From assembly GCA_035556755.1 (NCBI GenBank), contig DATMEP010000035.1:1-16100 (forward strand): a stretch of DNA of 16,100 nt. The letters run 5' to 3'. Of the stretch, positions 1 to 6,423 are shown one piece after another. Made by a program: the position numbers and the translations under genes. The notes beneath the pieces are model-generated. The model was not told the origin of the DNA. It did not search any database and saw nothing but the letters and a program-made list of their open reading frames with translations. Numbering within the stretch: position 1 is the first letter of the stretch; every line of letters begins with the position of its first letter. The stretch is from VRUE01 sp035556755. Its GTDB lineage: Bacteria > Actinomycetota > Thermoleophilia > Solirubrobacterales > 70-9.

Positions 1-475
1 CCTCCGTCTCAAATTTGAGACTCGTATAGCCAGCAAGAACAAGAAAACGATCTACCTCGCGTGACAGCGCCGAAAGAGGGAACTCAAACGCCTCTGGAGT
101 CTCATCTTCAAGATCCAGGACTCTCATTTGTGCGAAATCAGAGACCACCAGAAGCCTCGGCATGTCTTGCTCAGGAAGGCTCTCGACGTAATCGAGTGCT
201 TGCTGCATCGCCTCGTCCAGATCCTCGCCAGCGGATTTGTGCTCGGCGAGCAACATGCCAGGCCATAGCAAATCGATGAATCCTGCACGGCCAGTCGAGG
301 TTCGGCCAGCGTGGCGCTCGAACGCAGCATTCACCCGGCGTCTCTGAATGCCGAAGATCAAGAGAAACTCAGTCCAAAAGCTCTGCGCCTCGCCCCGCTC
401 CCTGGTCTCAGCTTCCCACTCATGGGAAAAGACACGCGCAGCTTCTCTTATGTCATTTCGACTGGGTCGGACCAC
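1..475 (-). CDS. MmeI-like fused restriction endonuclease/DNA methyltransferase, N-terminal part (gene continues past the left edge)
   Basis: The frame is open from base 1 back to an in-frame TAG at 536-538. The GTG at 475-473 is chosen as start because an AAAGG Shine-Dalgarno lies 8 bases before it. The 158 visible residues match the N-terminal domain of the MmeI family (type IIL/IIG enzymes that join cleavage, methylation and target recognition in one chain). After a helical opening rich in charged residues and a QSFWTEFLLIFGI segment come IDLLWPGMLLAEHK and then LLVVSDFAQMRVLDLED. The nuclease signature D-x9-E-x-K is complete (D68, E78, K80), so the cleavage domain looks intact. In known relatives the methyltransferase (SAM motif, NPPY) and recognition domain follow; here they would lie left of base 1 and cannot be checked. 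The base composition is markedly less GC-rich than the neighbours, which suggests horizontal acquisition. Domain assignment is strong; whether the full gene is intact is unknown. Confidence 0.82.
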   Translation of the reverse strand, partial: MVRPSRNDIREAARVFSHEWEAETRERGEAQSFWTEFLLIFGIQRRRVNAAFERHAGRTSTGRAGFIDLLWPGMLLAEHKSAGEDLDEAMQQALDYVESLPEQDMPRLLVVSDFAQMRVLDLEDETPEAFEFPLSALSREVDRFLVLAGYTSLKFETE

Positions 476-750
476 GACGACAGCCTTTCTATTACGTCGG
501 ATACCTGCGAGGGGTTGCCGTTCGAAAGCTGGCAGCTAGGTGAGCTGCAGCGGAGAGGCAAACGCCATACAGGCCTCGCTCATGCCGTGCCAGCCCGCTC
601 TTCAATTCGTCAATCGCGCGACCGATGCAGGTCGGATCCCGTGTATCAGTCGCCGTTCAGGCTGTTTCTGGCTGATCGGGAGCGGATTTGGGTGCCGGTT
701 TTTAGCGACCTGCGCGACACCAAGGCGCCGATTTGCGGGGTATTAGGAGA
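476..750. other. Gene-free stretch between the restriction-modification gene and tRNA-His
   Basis: About 275 bases with no convincing gene. Short open frames exist on both strands, but none resembles a known family, and the longest plus-strand frame across the region (311-841) overlaps the MmeI-like gene in antisense and reads straight through the tRNA. The composition is lower in GC than the region right of 866. The upstream end contains the ribosome binding site of the MmeI-like gene. This could be remnant DNA from whatever inserted next to the tRNA; no integrase signature was found in it. Confidence 0.5.
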
Positions 751-824
751 GGTGGCTGACCGGATTCGAACCGGCGACCGCCTGGACCACAACCAGGAGC
801 TCTACCAGCTGAGCTACAGCCACC
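751..824 (-). tRNA. tRNA-His (anticodon GTG)
   Basis: The minus strand folds as a tRNA. The acceptor arm is GTGGCTG (823-817) pairing with CAGCCAC (758-752). The D arm contains AGCTCAGCTGGTAGAGC, the anticodon stem-loop is CTGGTTGTGGTCCAG with anticodon GTG, and the T arm has GGTTCGAATCC. The hallmark of tRNA-His is present: an extra 5' G at 824 opposite a C discriminator at 751. CCA is not encoded. Its 3' end faces the low-GC MmeI-like gene, the usual orientation for a tRNA used as an integration site. Confidence 0.97.
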
Positions 825-865
825 ACGTGCTCTCAATCTAGCGGCTTAGCGGCTACGGTTGAGCG

Positions 866-1114
866 ATGGGTCGGCGGCGTTGCAGCGGTTCCTCTCGGTC
901 GGTGGCGCGGCCGGCTGTGGCTATCGGAGCCAATGCTCGGGGCGCGATGGCTATCGGGGCGCTCGCTGTCGGGGCGGCTGCCGTCGGTGGCTTCGCGATC
1001 GGGCGCCTTGCCGTCGGGCGGCTCGCGATCAAGCGGGCGAAGATCGGGCGGCTCGAGGTCGAGGAGCTTGAGGTCGGGCGGCTGACCATCCGCGAGGAGA
1101 CCCGGCGCCCCTGA
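866..1114 (+). CDS. Small period-5 repeat protein (AIGxL repeats)
   Basis: An 82-residue protein. After about 17 basic/serine-rich residues it consists of about a dozen five-residue units of the type A-I/V-G-x-L (AMAIG, ALAVG, GFAIG, RLAVG, RLAIK, RAKIG, RLEVE, ELEVG, RLTIR), ending in a short charged tail. The strict period of five with a hydrophobic residue at fixed positions suggests a right-handed beta-helix or solenoid like pentapeptide-repeat proteins, although the unit is not the classic A(D/N)Lxx. Units are alanine/glycine-rich at the start and become charged toward the C terminus, so the two halves differ in surface. Similar small AIG-repeat proteins are familiar from actinobacterial genomes and have no assigned function. 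ATG 866 has only a weak GGTTGAG upstream, so the exact start is uncertain. The opposite strand also has an open frame here, but it lacks any family resemblance. Confidence 0.7.
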   Translation: MGRRRCSGSSRSVARPAVAIGANARGAMAIGALAVGAAAVGGFAIGRLAVGRLAIKRAKIGRLEVEELEVGRLTIREETRRP

Positions 1115-1161
1115 CGAAGACGCATCCGATGTTGACCACACCAGGGTGGGGCAAAAGTCGG

Positions 1162-2133
1162 ATGCGCTTGGCTGCGACGCTCGCCGTGGTCGTCGCGCTC
1201 ACCGTTCCGGTAGGCGCCGATGCGGTCGGGCCGTACCCCGACCTCGGCGACTGCTCCGTCTTCCCCGATCCGCCGGCCTCGCTCTCGCCGCGCGCGCCGT
1301 CCCTCCCCAACCAGGCCGCCTGGAACCAGGACATCTCGAAGGCGCCCGTCGCTCGCAACTCGACCGCGGTCATCTCCTACATCGACTCCCAGGGCGGCGA
1401 CTTCCTCCACCCGGACTTCGGCTCGCCCCGGCCCTACGGCTTCCCGTACGCGGTGGTCAGCGCCGGCCAGCCCTTCCTCCCCATCCACTACACCGCCTAC
1501 GGCAGCGAGAGCGACCGCGGCCCGTTCCCGGTCCCGACGAACGCCCCGGTCGAGGGCGGGCGCGGCAGCGACGGGGACCGGCACGTCCTCACCGTCGACC
1601 GCTCGCGCTGCGTCCTCTACGAGCTCTACCGCGCCTTCCCCCAACGCGACGGGGGCGCCCACTGGAACGCCGACTCGGGCGCCCGCTGGGACCTCAATTC
1701 GACCGCGCTGCGCCCCGACTCCTGGACCTCAGCCGATGCCGCCGGCCTGCCGATCTTCCCCGGCCTGGTCCGCTACGACGAGGCCGCCGCCGGGCTCGTC
1801 GAGCACGCGATCCGCGTCACCTTCGAGAGCACCCGCGACGCCTGGGTCCACCCCGCCTCACACTGCGCCGGCGACAGCGCCAGCGCGCCGCCGATGGGGA
1901 TGCGGCTGCGGCTGCGGGCGGGCTACGGGCTCGGCGGCTTCAGCGGTCCCGCCAAAGCGATCGCCGAAGCGCTGAAGAGCTACGGGATGATCGTCGCCGA
2001 CAACGGCTCCAACTGGTTCTTCAGCGGCACCAGCGACCGCCGCTGGGACGACGAGAACCTGAACCAGCTGAAGCGGATCCCCGGCAGCGCCTTCCAGGTC
2101 GTGAAGAGCGCGGCTCGGACCCACGTCTGCTGA
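1162..2133 (+). CDS. Secreted protein of an uncharacterised family
   Basis: The product is exported, with no cytoplasmic role evident. From ATG 1162 the first 21 residues form a standard Sec signal peptide (MRLAATLAVVV..., cleavage expected after GADA), giving about 302 mature residues. The frame is also open from ATG 1129, but that start would put 11 extra polar residues before the signal and has no ribosome binding site. Conserved-looking blocks include IHYTAYGSESDRGPFPVP, GDRHVLTVDRSRCVLYELY, DLNSTALRPDSWTSADAAGLPIFPGLVRYDE, and near the C terminus YGMIVADNGSNWFFSGTSD. I recognise these from secreted proteins annotated only as hypothetical in soil bacteria. The many Trp/Tyr/Asp/Asn residues in loops suggest a beta-rich, possibly carbohydrate-facing fold, but this is inference. 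It is convergent with the next gene, the two stop codons being only 6 bases apart. Confidence 0.85.
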   Translation: MRLAATLAVVVALTVPVGADAVGPYPDLGDCSVFPDPPASLSPRAPSLPNQAAWNQDISKAPVARNSTAVISYIDSQGGDFLHPDFGSPRPYGFPYAVVSAGQPFLPIHYTAYGSESDRGPFPVPTNAPVEGGRGSDGDRHVLTVDRSRCVLYELYRAFPQRDGGAHWNADSGARWDLNSTALRPDSWTSADAAGLPIFPGLVRYDEAAAGLVEHAIRVTFESTRDAWVHPASHCAGDSASAPPMGMRLRLRAGYGLGGFSGPAKAIAEALKSYGMIVADNGSNWFFSGTSDRRWDDENLNQLKRIPGSAFQVVKSAARTHVC

Positions 2134-2144
2134 GGCCCTTCAGC
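2129..2144. terminator. Weak hairpin between convergent genes
   Basis: GCTGA at 2129-2133 pairs with TCAGC at 2140-2144 around a GGCCCT loop, and contains both stop codons of the convergent genes. The stem is short, there is no T-run, and part of the symmetry follows automatically from two facing TGA stops, so terminator activity is only possible. Confidence 0.25.
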
Positions 2145-2745
2145 GACCGCCAAGTGTCAGGTGCCGGAACTGCGGCCGCAGCCGCGAGCGCAGCTCCTCC
2201 GCGGCCGCCGCGTCGGACCCATCTGCGTCTTCCCCCGCGGTGACCAGGATCACCTCATCGGCCGGGTAGCTCTGCAGCTGGTCCTCGACCGCCTGCACGG
2301 CGTCCTCGTCGCCGACCCGCGCCTCCGCCTCGATCCCGGCCTTGGCCAGCGCCGCGACGGTCGCGACCAACCGCTCCTGCGCCCGCTGCCGCGAGCCCTC
2401 CACGTCGGAGGCCCAGCGGTCGAGGAAGCCGATGCTGGCCGGCGCCAGCACGCGGACGTCGACCGCCTCCCCCGGCCCGCCGGCCCGCGCCTCCCGGGCC
2501 ACGGCCGCCACCGCGCCCGACTCCTCGATCGGCGAGGCGGCGACGACGAGGACGTGGCGCCGCGCCTCGTCGGTGGGCGCCGCGCCGATCGGATCGTGCG
2601 GCCGCTGGCGCGCCGCGACGACGAGGATCGCCAGCGCGGCGAGCGCCCCGGCCGCGGTGCCGACCGCAGGGCCCCCAACCATGAAAGCCGCCACGACCGG
2701 CACCGCAATCGCGGCGACGATCAGTGGCAGCTTCCAGGCGGTCAT
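2140..2745 (-). CDS. Membrane-anchored UspA-like protein
   Basis: A 201-residue protein with two closely spaced hydrophobic segments at about 5-25 and 28-46 (LPLIVAAIAVPVVAAFMVGG, then AAGALAALAILVVAA). These would anchor it as a hairpin with the rest in the cytoplasm. From residue 64 (RRHVLVVAASPIE) the chain follows the alternating beta/alpha pattern of the UspA/HUP fold: a first strand with a signature-like loop, then VDVRVLAPA, a helix with AQERLVATVAALAKAGIEAEARVGDEDAVQAVEDQL, a strand DEVILVTAGE, and a C-terminal strand HLTLGGR. The typical ATP-binding G-x2-G-x9-G-S motif is not evident, so it may not bind nucleotide. A short GAGG lies just before the ATG. The small membrane-peptide gene upstream ends 25 bases before this start, so the two are probably co-transcribed. 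The fold call is from pattern, not a search. Confidence 0.75.
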   Translation of the reverse strand: MTAWKLPLIVAAIAVPVVAAFMVGGPAVGTAAGALAALAILVVAARQRPHDPIGAAPTDEARRHVLVVAASPIEESGAVAAVAREARAGGPGEAVDVRVLAPASIGFLDRWASDVEGSRQRAQERLVATVAALAKAGIEAEARVGDEDAVQAVEDQLQSYPADEVILVTAGEDADGSDAAAAEELRSRLRPQFRHLTLGGR

Positions 2746-2770
2746 CGCCTCGGAGTTTGGCCGAGGCGGC

Positions 2771-2914
2771 CTAGACCCGCGTCGTCCTGCCAGCCCCGAG
2801 ACGTGGCAGCAGGAGCAGCGCGAGGCCGATCAGGATCACGATGATCCCGAGCGCGTAATGAACCAGGATCGCGAGCACGATCCCGATGATGATTAGGAGT
2901 ATGGCTAGTGACAT
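2771..2914 (-). CDS. Small hydrophobic membrane protein (DUF3096-like), 47 residues
   Basis: The minus strand reads ATG at 2914 to TAG at 2771-2773. The product is almost wholly hydrophobic: MSLAILLIIIGIVLAILVHY then ALGIIVILIGLALLLL, and ends with a basic tail PRLGAGRTTRV. Two transmembrane helices separated by a single turn (HYALG) and a positively charged C terminus match the DUF3096 type of tiny membrane protein. A purine-rich GGCAGGGG precedes the start. The hydrophobic pattern is coherent from start to stop, and the gene sits 25 bases upstream of the UspA-like gene in the same direction. The role is unknown; such peptides often associate with larger membrane proteins. Confidence 0.75.
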   Translation of the reverse strand: MSLAILLIIIGIVLAILVHYALGIIVILIGLALLLLPRLGAGRTTRV

Positions 2915-2968
2915 GGCCCCTGCCTACCCTCGGCCGACCTCGCGGAAACCCGGAAGGCCACGTGACGG

Positions 2969-3877
2969 TTACCCGTGCCTTTCCTCCTCGAGCGCGCGCC
3001 GCAGCGTCTCGTCGAACGGCTCCGGGGAGACCCCGAACGGCCGCGCCCCAGACGGATCGTCAACCACGGTCGCGGTGGTGAGGCCGTCGATCAAGGGCCG
3101 CGCCACCTTCGTGTCGACCGGGGTGACCAGGCCCAGCCACATCGCCGAGAGCGCGGGCGTGATCAGCGGGAAAGGCACCTTCAGCGGCGGTCTCTTGCCC
3201 ATCGCCACAGCCATCCGGTCGAGCATCTCTTCGTAGGAGAGAACGTCCGGGCCGCCGATCTGGACCTCGCGACCCGTCGACTCGGGGACCTCGGGGGCGC
3301 GGCGCAGGTACTCGACCGTCGCGTCGATCCCGATCGGCTGGGTGACGGTGCGCAGCCAGCCGGGAGCGATCATCGCCGGCAGCCTTCCCACCAGGTAGCG
3401 CAGGGTCCGGTAGGACTCGCTGGCAGCGCCGACCACCATCGCCGCGCGGAAATAGGTGAGCGGCGGCCCCTCGGCGCCGAGGACGCAGGCCGCTTCGTGG
3501 CGACTGTGCAGGTGCTCGGAGGCGGTCTCGTCCCCCAGCCCGCCCAGGTAGACGATCCGCTCGACCCCCTCGCGCTTCGCCATCCGGGCGAACTCGAGCG
3601 CCCCCTTCCGCTCGCGCTCCGCGTAGCCCTCGCCGCCGGCCATCGAGTGGACGAGGAAGTAGGCGACGTCGACGCCCTCGCCGACGCCTGCCAGGCTGGC
3701 GCCGTCGGTCACGTCGCCGACGTGCAGCTCCGCCCCGCCGGCCTCGAGCTCGCGCGCCCGGCTCCGGTCCCGCACCAGGCAGCGCACCCGGCCCTCCTCA
3801 CCCCGCAGCGACGCCGCCAGGCGGCCGCCGACGAAACCCGTTGCTCCGGCGATGAGGACGTTCGCCGCGATCCTCAG
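2969..3877 (-). CDS. NAD(P)-binding atypical SDR / NmrA-like epimerase-family protein
   Basis: A Rossmann-fold protein of about 302 residues. The dinucleotide motif is VLIAGATGFVGGRL, followed by VRCLVRDRSRA (the second strand with arginines suited to NADP), DVAYFLVHSM, VERIVYLGGLGDE, YFRAAMVVG and a substrate-domain part with GPDVLSYEEMLDRMA. The layout is that of the atypical SDR a5/NmrA group; the canonical YxxxK pair is replaced around HSRHEAACVL, so classical SDR catalysis is doubtful. The start is unusual: the first ATG/GTG/TTG in frame is GTG 3787, which would delete the whole glycine motif, while the frame stays open up to a TAG at 3881-3883 with only CTG (3877) or ATC (3871) as candidate starts. 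I use CTG 3877. The substrate is unknown. Confidence 0.8.
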   Translation of the reverse strand: MRIAANVLIAGATGFVGGRLAASLRGEEGRVRCLVRDRSRARELEAGGAELHVGDVTDGASLAGVGEGVDVAYFLVHSMAGGEGYAERERKGALEFARMAKREGVERIVYLGGLGDETASEHLHSRHEAACVLGAEGPPLTYFRAAMVVGAASESYRTLRYLVGRLPAMIAPGWLRTVTQPIGIDATVEYLRRAPEVPESTGREVQIGGPDVLSYEEMLDRMAVAMGKRPPLKVPFPLITPALSAMWLGLVTPVDTKVARPLIDGLTTATVVDDPSGARPFGVSPEPFDETLRRALEEERHG

Positions 3878-3949
3878 AGGCTAGCCGGCACCCGACGTGG
3901 CCCCCTGCTGCGCTGCACCCCTTAGCCCCGCGTGCCCCCGCCGCGCCCG

Positions 3950-4062
3950 TCAGCCCGTAACGGACCCGACCAGCTCGTCGTCGCACGCGTACTTGATGAG
4001 AACAGCTCGACCGTGAGCAGCAGCACGAAGGCCGGGGTCGCGTAGATGATCAGGTCGACCAT
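3950..4062 (-). pseudogene. Decayed 5' end of a membrane enzyme gene, possibly sterol desaturase/fatty acid hydroxylase family
   Basis: From ATG 4062 the minus strand reads MVDLIIYATPAFVLLLTVEL, which looks like the first membrane segment of sterol-desaturase-family proteins. It then loses sense in that frame. In another frame the sequence continues as IKYACDDELVGSVTG and stops at 3950-3952, so a frameshift near 4000 would join the two pieces. Nothing resembling the histidine-rich catalytic core follows before the neighbouring gene begins at 3877. The simplest reading is a truncated remnant. A real short membrane peptide reading on to 3922 is the alternative. The family guess rests on about 20 residues. 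Confidence 0.35.
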
Positions 4063-4134
4063 GGCCGGCTCAATCTGGCGGCGTCCCTTCCCGCCGGTCT
4101 GCATGGGGTGCGCGAAGCCGTTGAAAGCCGTGGG

Positions 4135-5097
4135 TCACGCTCCGGCCCCTTCGTGTGCGATTCCCCGGTCGCCCAACTCGACCTTGAGGATCTCGATTTC
4201 GGTGGCGTACTTCTCGCGGATGTTCTCCAGGGCGTGCTCGATCCTTTCCTCGCGAAGCTCCAGCTTGCGCAGCAGCCTGGCTTGGCGGCGAGCGAGGACC
4301 CGGTCGATCGGGTTTTGCCGGACCTGATCACGCTGCATCGGGTCGTAGAGGAAAAGCTCGGTCAGGGCCGCGAGCAGCGGTATCAGTGCGGCCATCGCCA
4401 CCATGAAGAGATTCGCTTCCGCCGCCTCGTTGGAGACCCGAACGAGGAAGCCGAAGATCACCATCGTCAGGAAGAAGCCACCGGCGAGAAGGAGAAAGAG
4501 GAAGTTCGGTGCCAACGGAACGAACCTCGGATCGGGGCTCTCTTCCTCTGCCAGGAGCTCCTGCTGCCTGCGCGCGACCACGACCCGCTTCAGCTGCACC
4601 GCGGCGAGGAAACCCGCCCCGAAGACCACCAGCCCGAGCAGACCGCCGATCCACCAGTTGACTTCGCCGGTGCGCGAATCGGTGCCGATCGCCCAGGCCT
4701 CGGCGAAGACGTAGAAGTCCAGCCCGCTCAGAAAGACGTAGACGGCGGTCCGCGCCAGGCGCGGCAGATCGATGTGCAGCGTCTTCTCGTATACGCCCCT
4801 CGTGCGCCATAGACGCCCCTGCTCGATGCGATCGGCCCGCTGCTCGTTCTTGCGATCTCGCTCTTCGCTGCGGATCCCGAGCCGTCGCTCCAGGCCAGCG
4901 ATCTTGGTGCGGAGCTTCTCGGTAAGCGCGACGCCCGCTTCCCGCACTTCCCGCAGCTCGATCTGCATCAGGCTTGCGGCGATCTTCAACCGCCCGCCCC
5001 CGTCCTTCGTCACGTCGATGTCACCGATCTTGAGCATCGACCGAGCGATTCGCCCCGGCCTGAACCTGTGCCTCAGCGCCTTGAACCTGAATCTCAT
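4135..5097 (-). CDS. Four-helix membrane protein flanked by coiled coils (operon gene 4)
   Basis: A 320-residue protein of unknown family. Residues 1-20 are strikingly basic. Residues 43-100 form a charged helix likely to coil (LREVREAGVALTEKLRTKIAGLERRLG...). Four hydrophobic segments follow at about 116-138, 148-168, 199-220 and 229-251. A second long charged helix occupies 262-308 (VLARRQARLLRKLELREERIEHALENIREKYATEIEILKVEL). Both coils are predicted on the same, cytoplasmic side, giving a membrane channel or stator-like shape with two cytoplasmic arms; that is inference from topology. It is the last gene of the four-gene operon: its ATG follows the upstream stop by 12 bases, with a clear GGAGG between them. 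Resemblance to DUF4407-type proteins is possible but unproven. Confidence 0.8.
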   Translation of the reverse strand: MRFRFKALRHRFRPGRIARSMLKIGDIDVTKDGGGRLKIAASLMQIELREVREAGVALTEKLRTKIAGLERRLGIRSEERDRKNEQRADRIEQGRLWRTRGVYEKTLHIDLPRLARTAVYVFLSGLDFYVFAEAWAIGTDSRTGEVNWWIGGLLGLVVFGAGFLAAVQLKRVVVARRQQELLAEEESPDPRFVPLAPNFLFLLLAGGFFLTMVIFGFLVRVSNEAAEANLFMVAMAALIPLLAALTELFLYDPMQRDQVRQNPIDRVLARRQARLLRKLELREERIEHALENIREKYATEIEILKVELGDRGIAHEGAGA

Positions 5098-5109
5098 CTC
5101 GCTTACCTC

Positions 5110-5595
5110 CTAGTCGAGTGGACGGGTGTAAGTCGCGGCGACGAAGTGCAGCGCCGAGATCACGACGGTGAGAATCGAAACGACCGCCGACCACTCCCCC
5201 ACAGCGGGCTCAGAGACGGCCAGGAGGCCGACTGCGGTCGTGGCCATGAGCCCCAGGACGCCGGCGATCGAAGCGCAGCTCGAAATCCAAAGGCGACGCC
5301 TGATCGTCTCAGGCGGCGGCAGCTTCGAGATCTCCCCCTCGGCGTGGGGCTGGTTGCGCAGAACCCGCCCCCGGCGCGTGCGCAGATCGCGCAGCCGATA
5401 GGAGCTACCGGCCACGAAGGCGCTCGTGGTCGTGATCAGGATCCCCCCGCTGATCGCCACCCGCACGACGTTGTGCCCGATCATCGCCCACGCAATCGCG
5501 ATCAAGATCGCGGTCGCAACCCCACAGGCGATGATTATCGGCCGCGACTTGACCAGCAGCGGCTCGAAGTGCTCGACTTGCGTCTCCCGGTACAT
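5110..5595 (-). CDS. Four-helix integral membrane protein (operon gene 3)
   Basis: A 161-residue protein with hydrophobic segments at about 18-40, 44-64, 104-126 and 134-156, arranged as two hairpins around a basic cytoplasmic loop (residues 65-103, with YRLRDLRTRRGRVLR and PPPETIRRR). The short N-terminal tail (VEHFEPLLVKSRP) leads straight into the first helix. I do not recognise a family; the two-plus-two layout resembles SLATT-type and related small effector-type membrane proteins, but no motif fixes this. The start lies three bases after the upstream stop, and the Shine-Dalgarno (GAAGGGGGG) is embedded in the end of the upstream gene, so translation is probably coupled to it. Confidence 0.8.
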   Translation of the reverse strand: MYRETQVEHFEPLLVKSRPIIIACGVATAILIAIAWAMIGHNVVRVAISGGILITTTSAFVAGSSYRLRDLRTRRGRVLRNQPHAEGEISKLPPPETIRRRLWISSCASIAGVLGLMATTAVGLLAVSEPAVGEWSAVVSILTVVISALHFVAATYTRPLD

Positions 5596-5598
5596 ACG

Positions 5599-6423
5599 TC
5601 ACCCCCCTTCGGCGGACTCCGAAATGCAGCCGCCTTTCTCTTTGGTCATTCGCGCGCAGAGGCTCGCCATCAAGTAGCCACTCATCCGGGTCCCGGCGTT
5701 GTCTCCGGGAAGCAGCTGCGGCCTGACGATCGTCATTGCGACACCGGCCGGCAGGCGCTGGAACTGGCGGGTTTCGAGACACCTGACAACCATCGCGTCG
5801 GCAACAGCGCTGCTGGCGCGGACGCCGTCCAGGCTCAGGCAGTCCCCACGTGCCGCCGGACTGGTCAGATCGCTAATCAAGACGACCCTGATCGGGCCGT
5901 CGTCGCCGGTGCCTCCCGCCCCCGACAGCGAGCGAAGCTCAGCCGGGATCGCGGCAAGCAGGTTGGAGAGATCGCCCAGCGACGAGACCTCGGTTTCCGC
6001 GAGCAGGGCCAGGACATTTCCCTCGATCGCCTCGACCGCGGCGCTTTGGGAGCGGCGCTCGGTCTCGTCGTTGTTGCGCTCGACCATGATCGCCGAACCG
6101 CCGTCGAGGCAGGGAGACGGCGACAACGGCTGGCCCTCGCCACCGCTGATCAGGAGGCGGACGACGCCGCCTTCGACGACCGCGCGGGACAAGACCGGAT
6201 CGATGGCGTCGACCACGTGTCCGCCTGCGCTCTCGCCGTTCTCCGGGAGATCGACCAGGACCAGGGTGCGCATCGGCGCCGCCGGCATCGTGTCGGACGT
6301 GAAGGCAGGCCCGTCGCACCTCGCGCGAGAGGAGATCTCCGGCCCTCCGATGCCGCAGGCGCCGAGAGAGACGACGATCGTCGCCCCGACGAGGAGGCTC
6401 GTGAACTGTCGCGCAAAGGTCAT
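5599..6423 (-). CDS. Lipoprotein with possible VWA-like fold (operon gene 2)
   Basis: A 274-residue exported protein. The N terminus (MTFARQFTSLLVGATIVVSLGAC) is a lipoprotein signal peptide with lipobox L20-G21-A22-C23, so the mature protein should be lipid-anchored at Cys23 outside the membrane. The body alternates strands and helices in a way that recalls von Willebrand A domains: MRTLVLVDLPENGES (first strand and a D-x4-ES loop in place of the usual DxSxS metal site), VVRLLISGGE, a long helix NVLALLAETEV...LSNLLAAIPAEL, IRVVLISDLTS (position of the second metal aspartate), and VAMTIVRP. The metal-binding motif is therefore degenerate. Several cysteines (36, 105, 195, 215, 256, 266) could form disulfides. 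The start overlaps the previous stop as ATGA (6420-6423), implying coupled translation with the OmpA-domain protein. The VWA call is a fold guess. Confidence 0.8.
   Translation of the reverse strand: MTFARQFTSLLVGATIVVSLGACGIGGPEISSRARCDGPAFTSDTMPAAPMRTLVLVDLPENGESAGGHVVDAIDPVLSRAVVEGGVVRLLISGGEGQPLSPSPCLDGGSAIMVERNNDETERRSQSAAVEAIEGNVLALLAETEVSSLGDLSNLLAAIPAELRSLSGAGGTGDDGPIRVVLISDLTSPAARGDCLSLDGVRASSAVADAMVVRCLETRQFQRLPAGVAMTIVRPQLLPGDNAGTRMSGYLMASLCARMTKEKGGCISESAEGG

Noticed and set aside
6..21. Perfect 16-base palindrome GTCTCAAATTTGAGAC
   Set aside because: It lies inside the MmeI-like coding frame (SLKFET), and one such palindrome by chance in 16 kb is not surprising; no second copy was noticed.
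311..841. Plus-strand open frame of 176 codons
   Set aside because: It is antisense to the MmeI-like gene and reads through the tRNA-His; its tail is simply translated tRNA sequence, and nothing in it resembles a protein family.
833..1141. Minus-strand open frame with repeated PD/PPDL units
   Set aside because: It is the reverse complement of the AIGxL repeat gene; the repeat is an echo of that coding sequence, and the plus-strand product has the coherent family-like pattern.
3798..3986. Minus-strand 62-codon frame between the SDR gene and the decayed gene
   Set aside because: It overlaps the SDR start region in another frame and is a low-complexity Arg/Gly/Ala product typical of GC-rich shadow frames.
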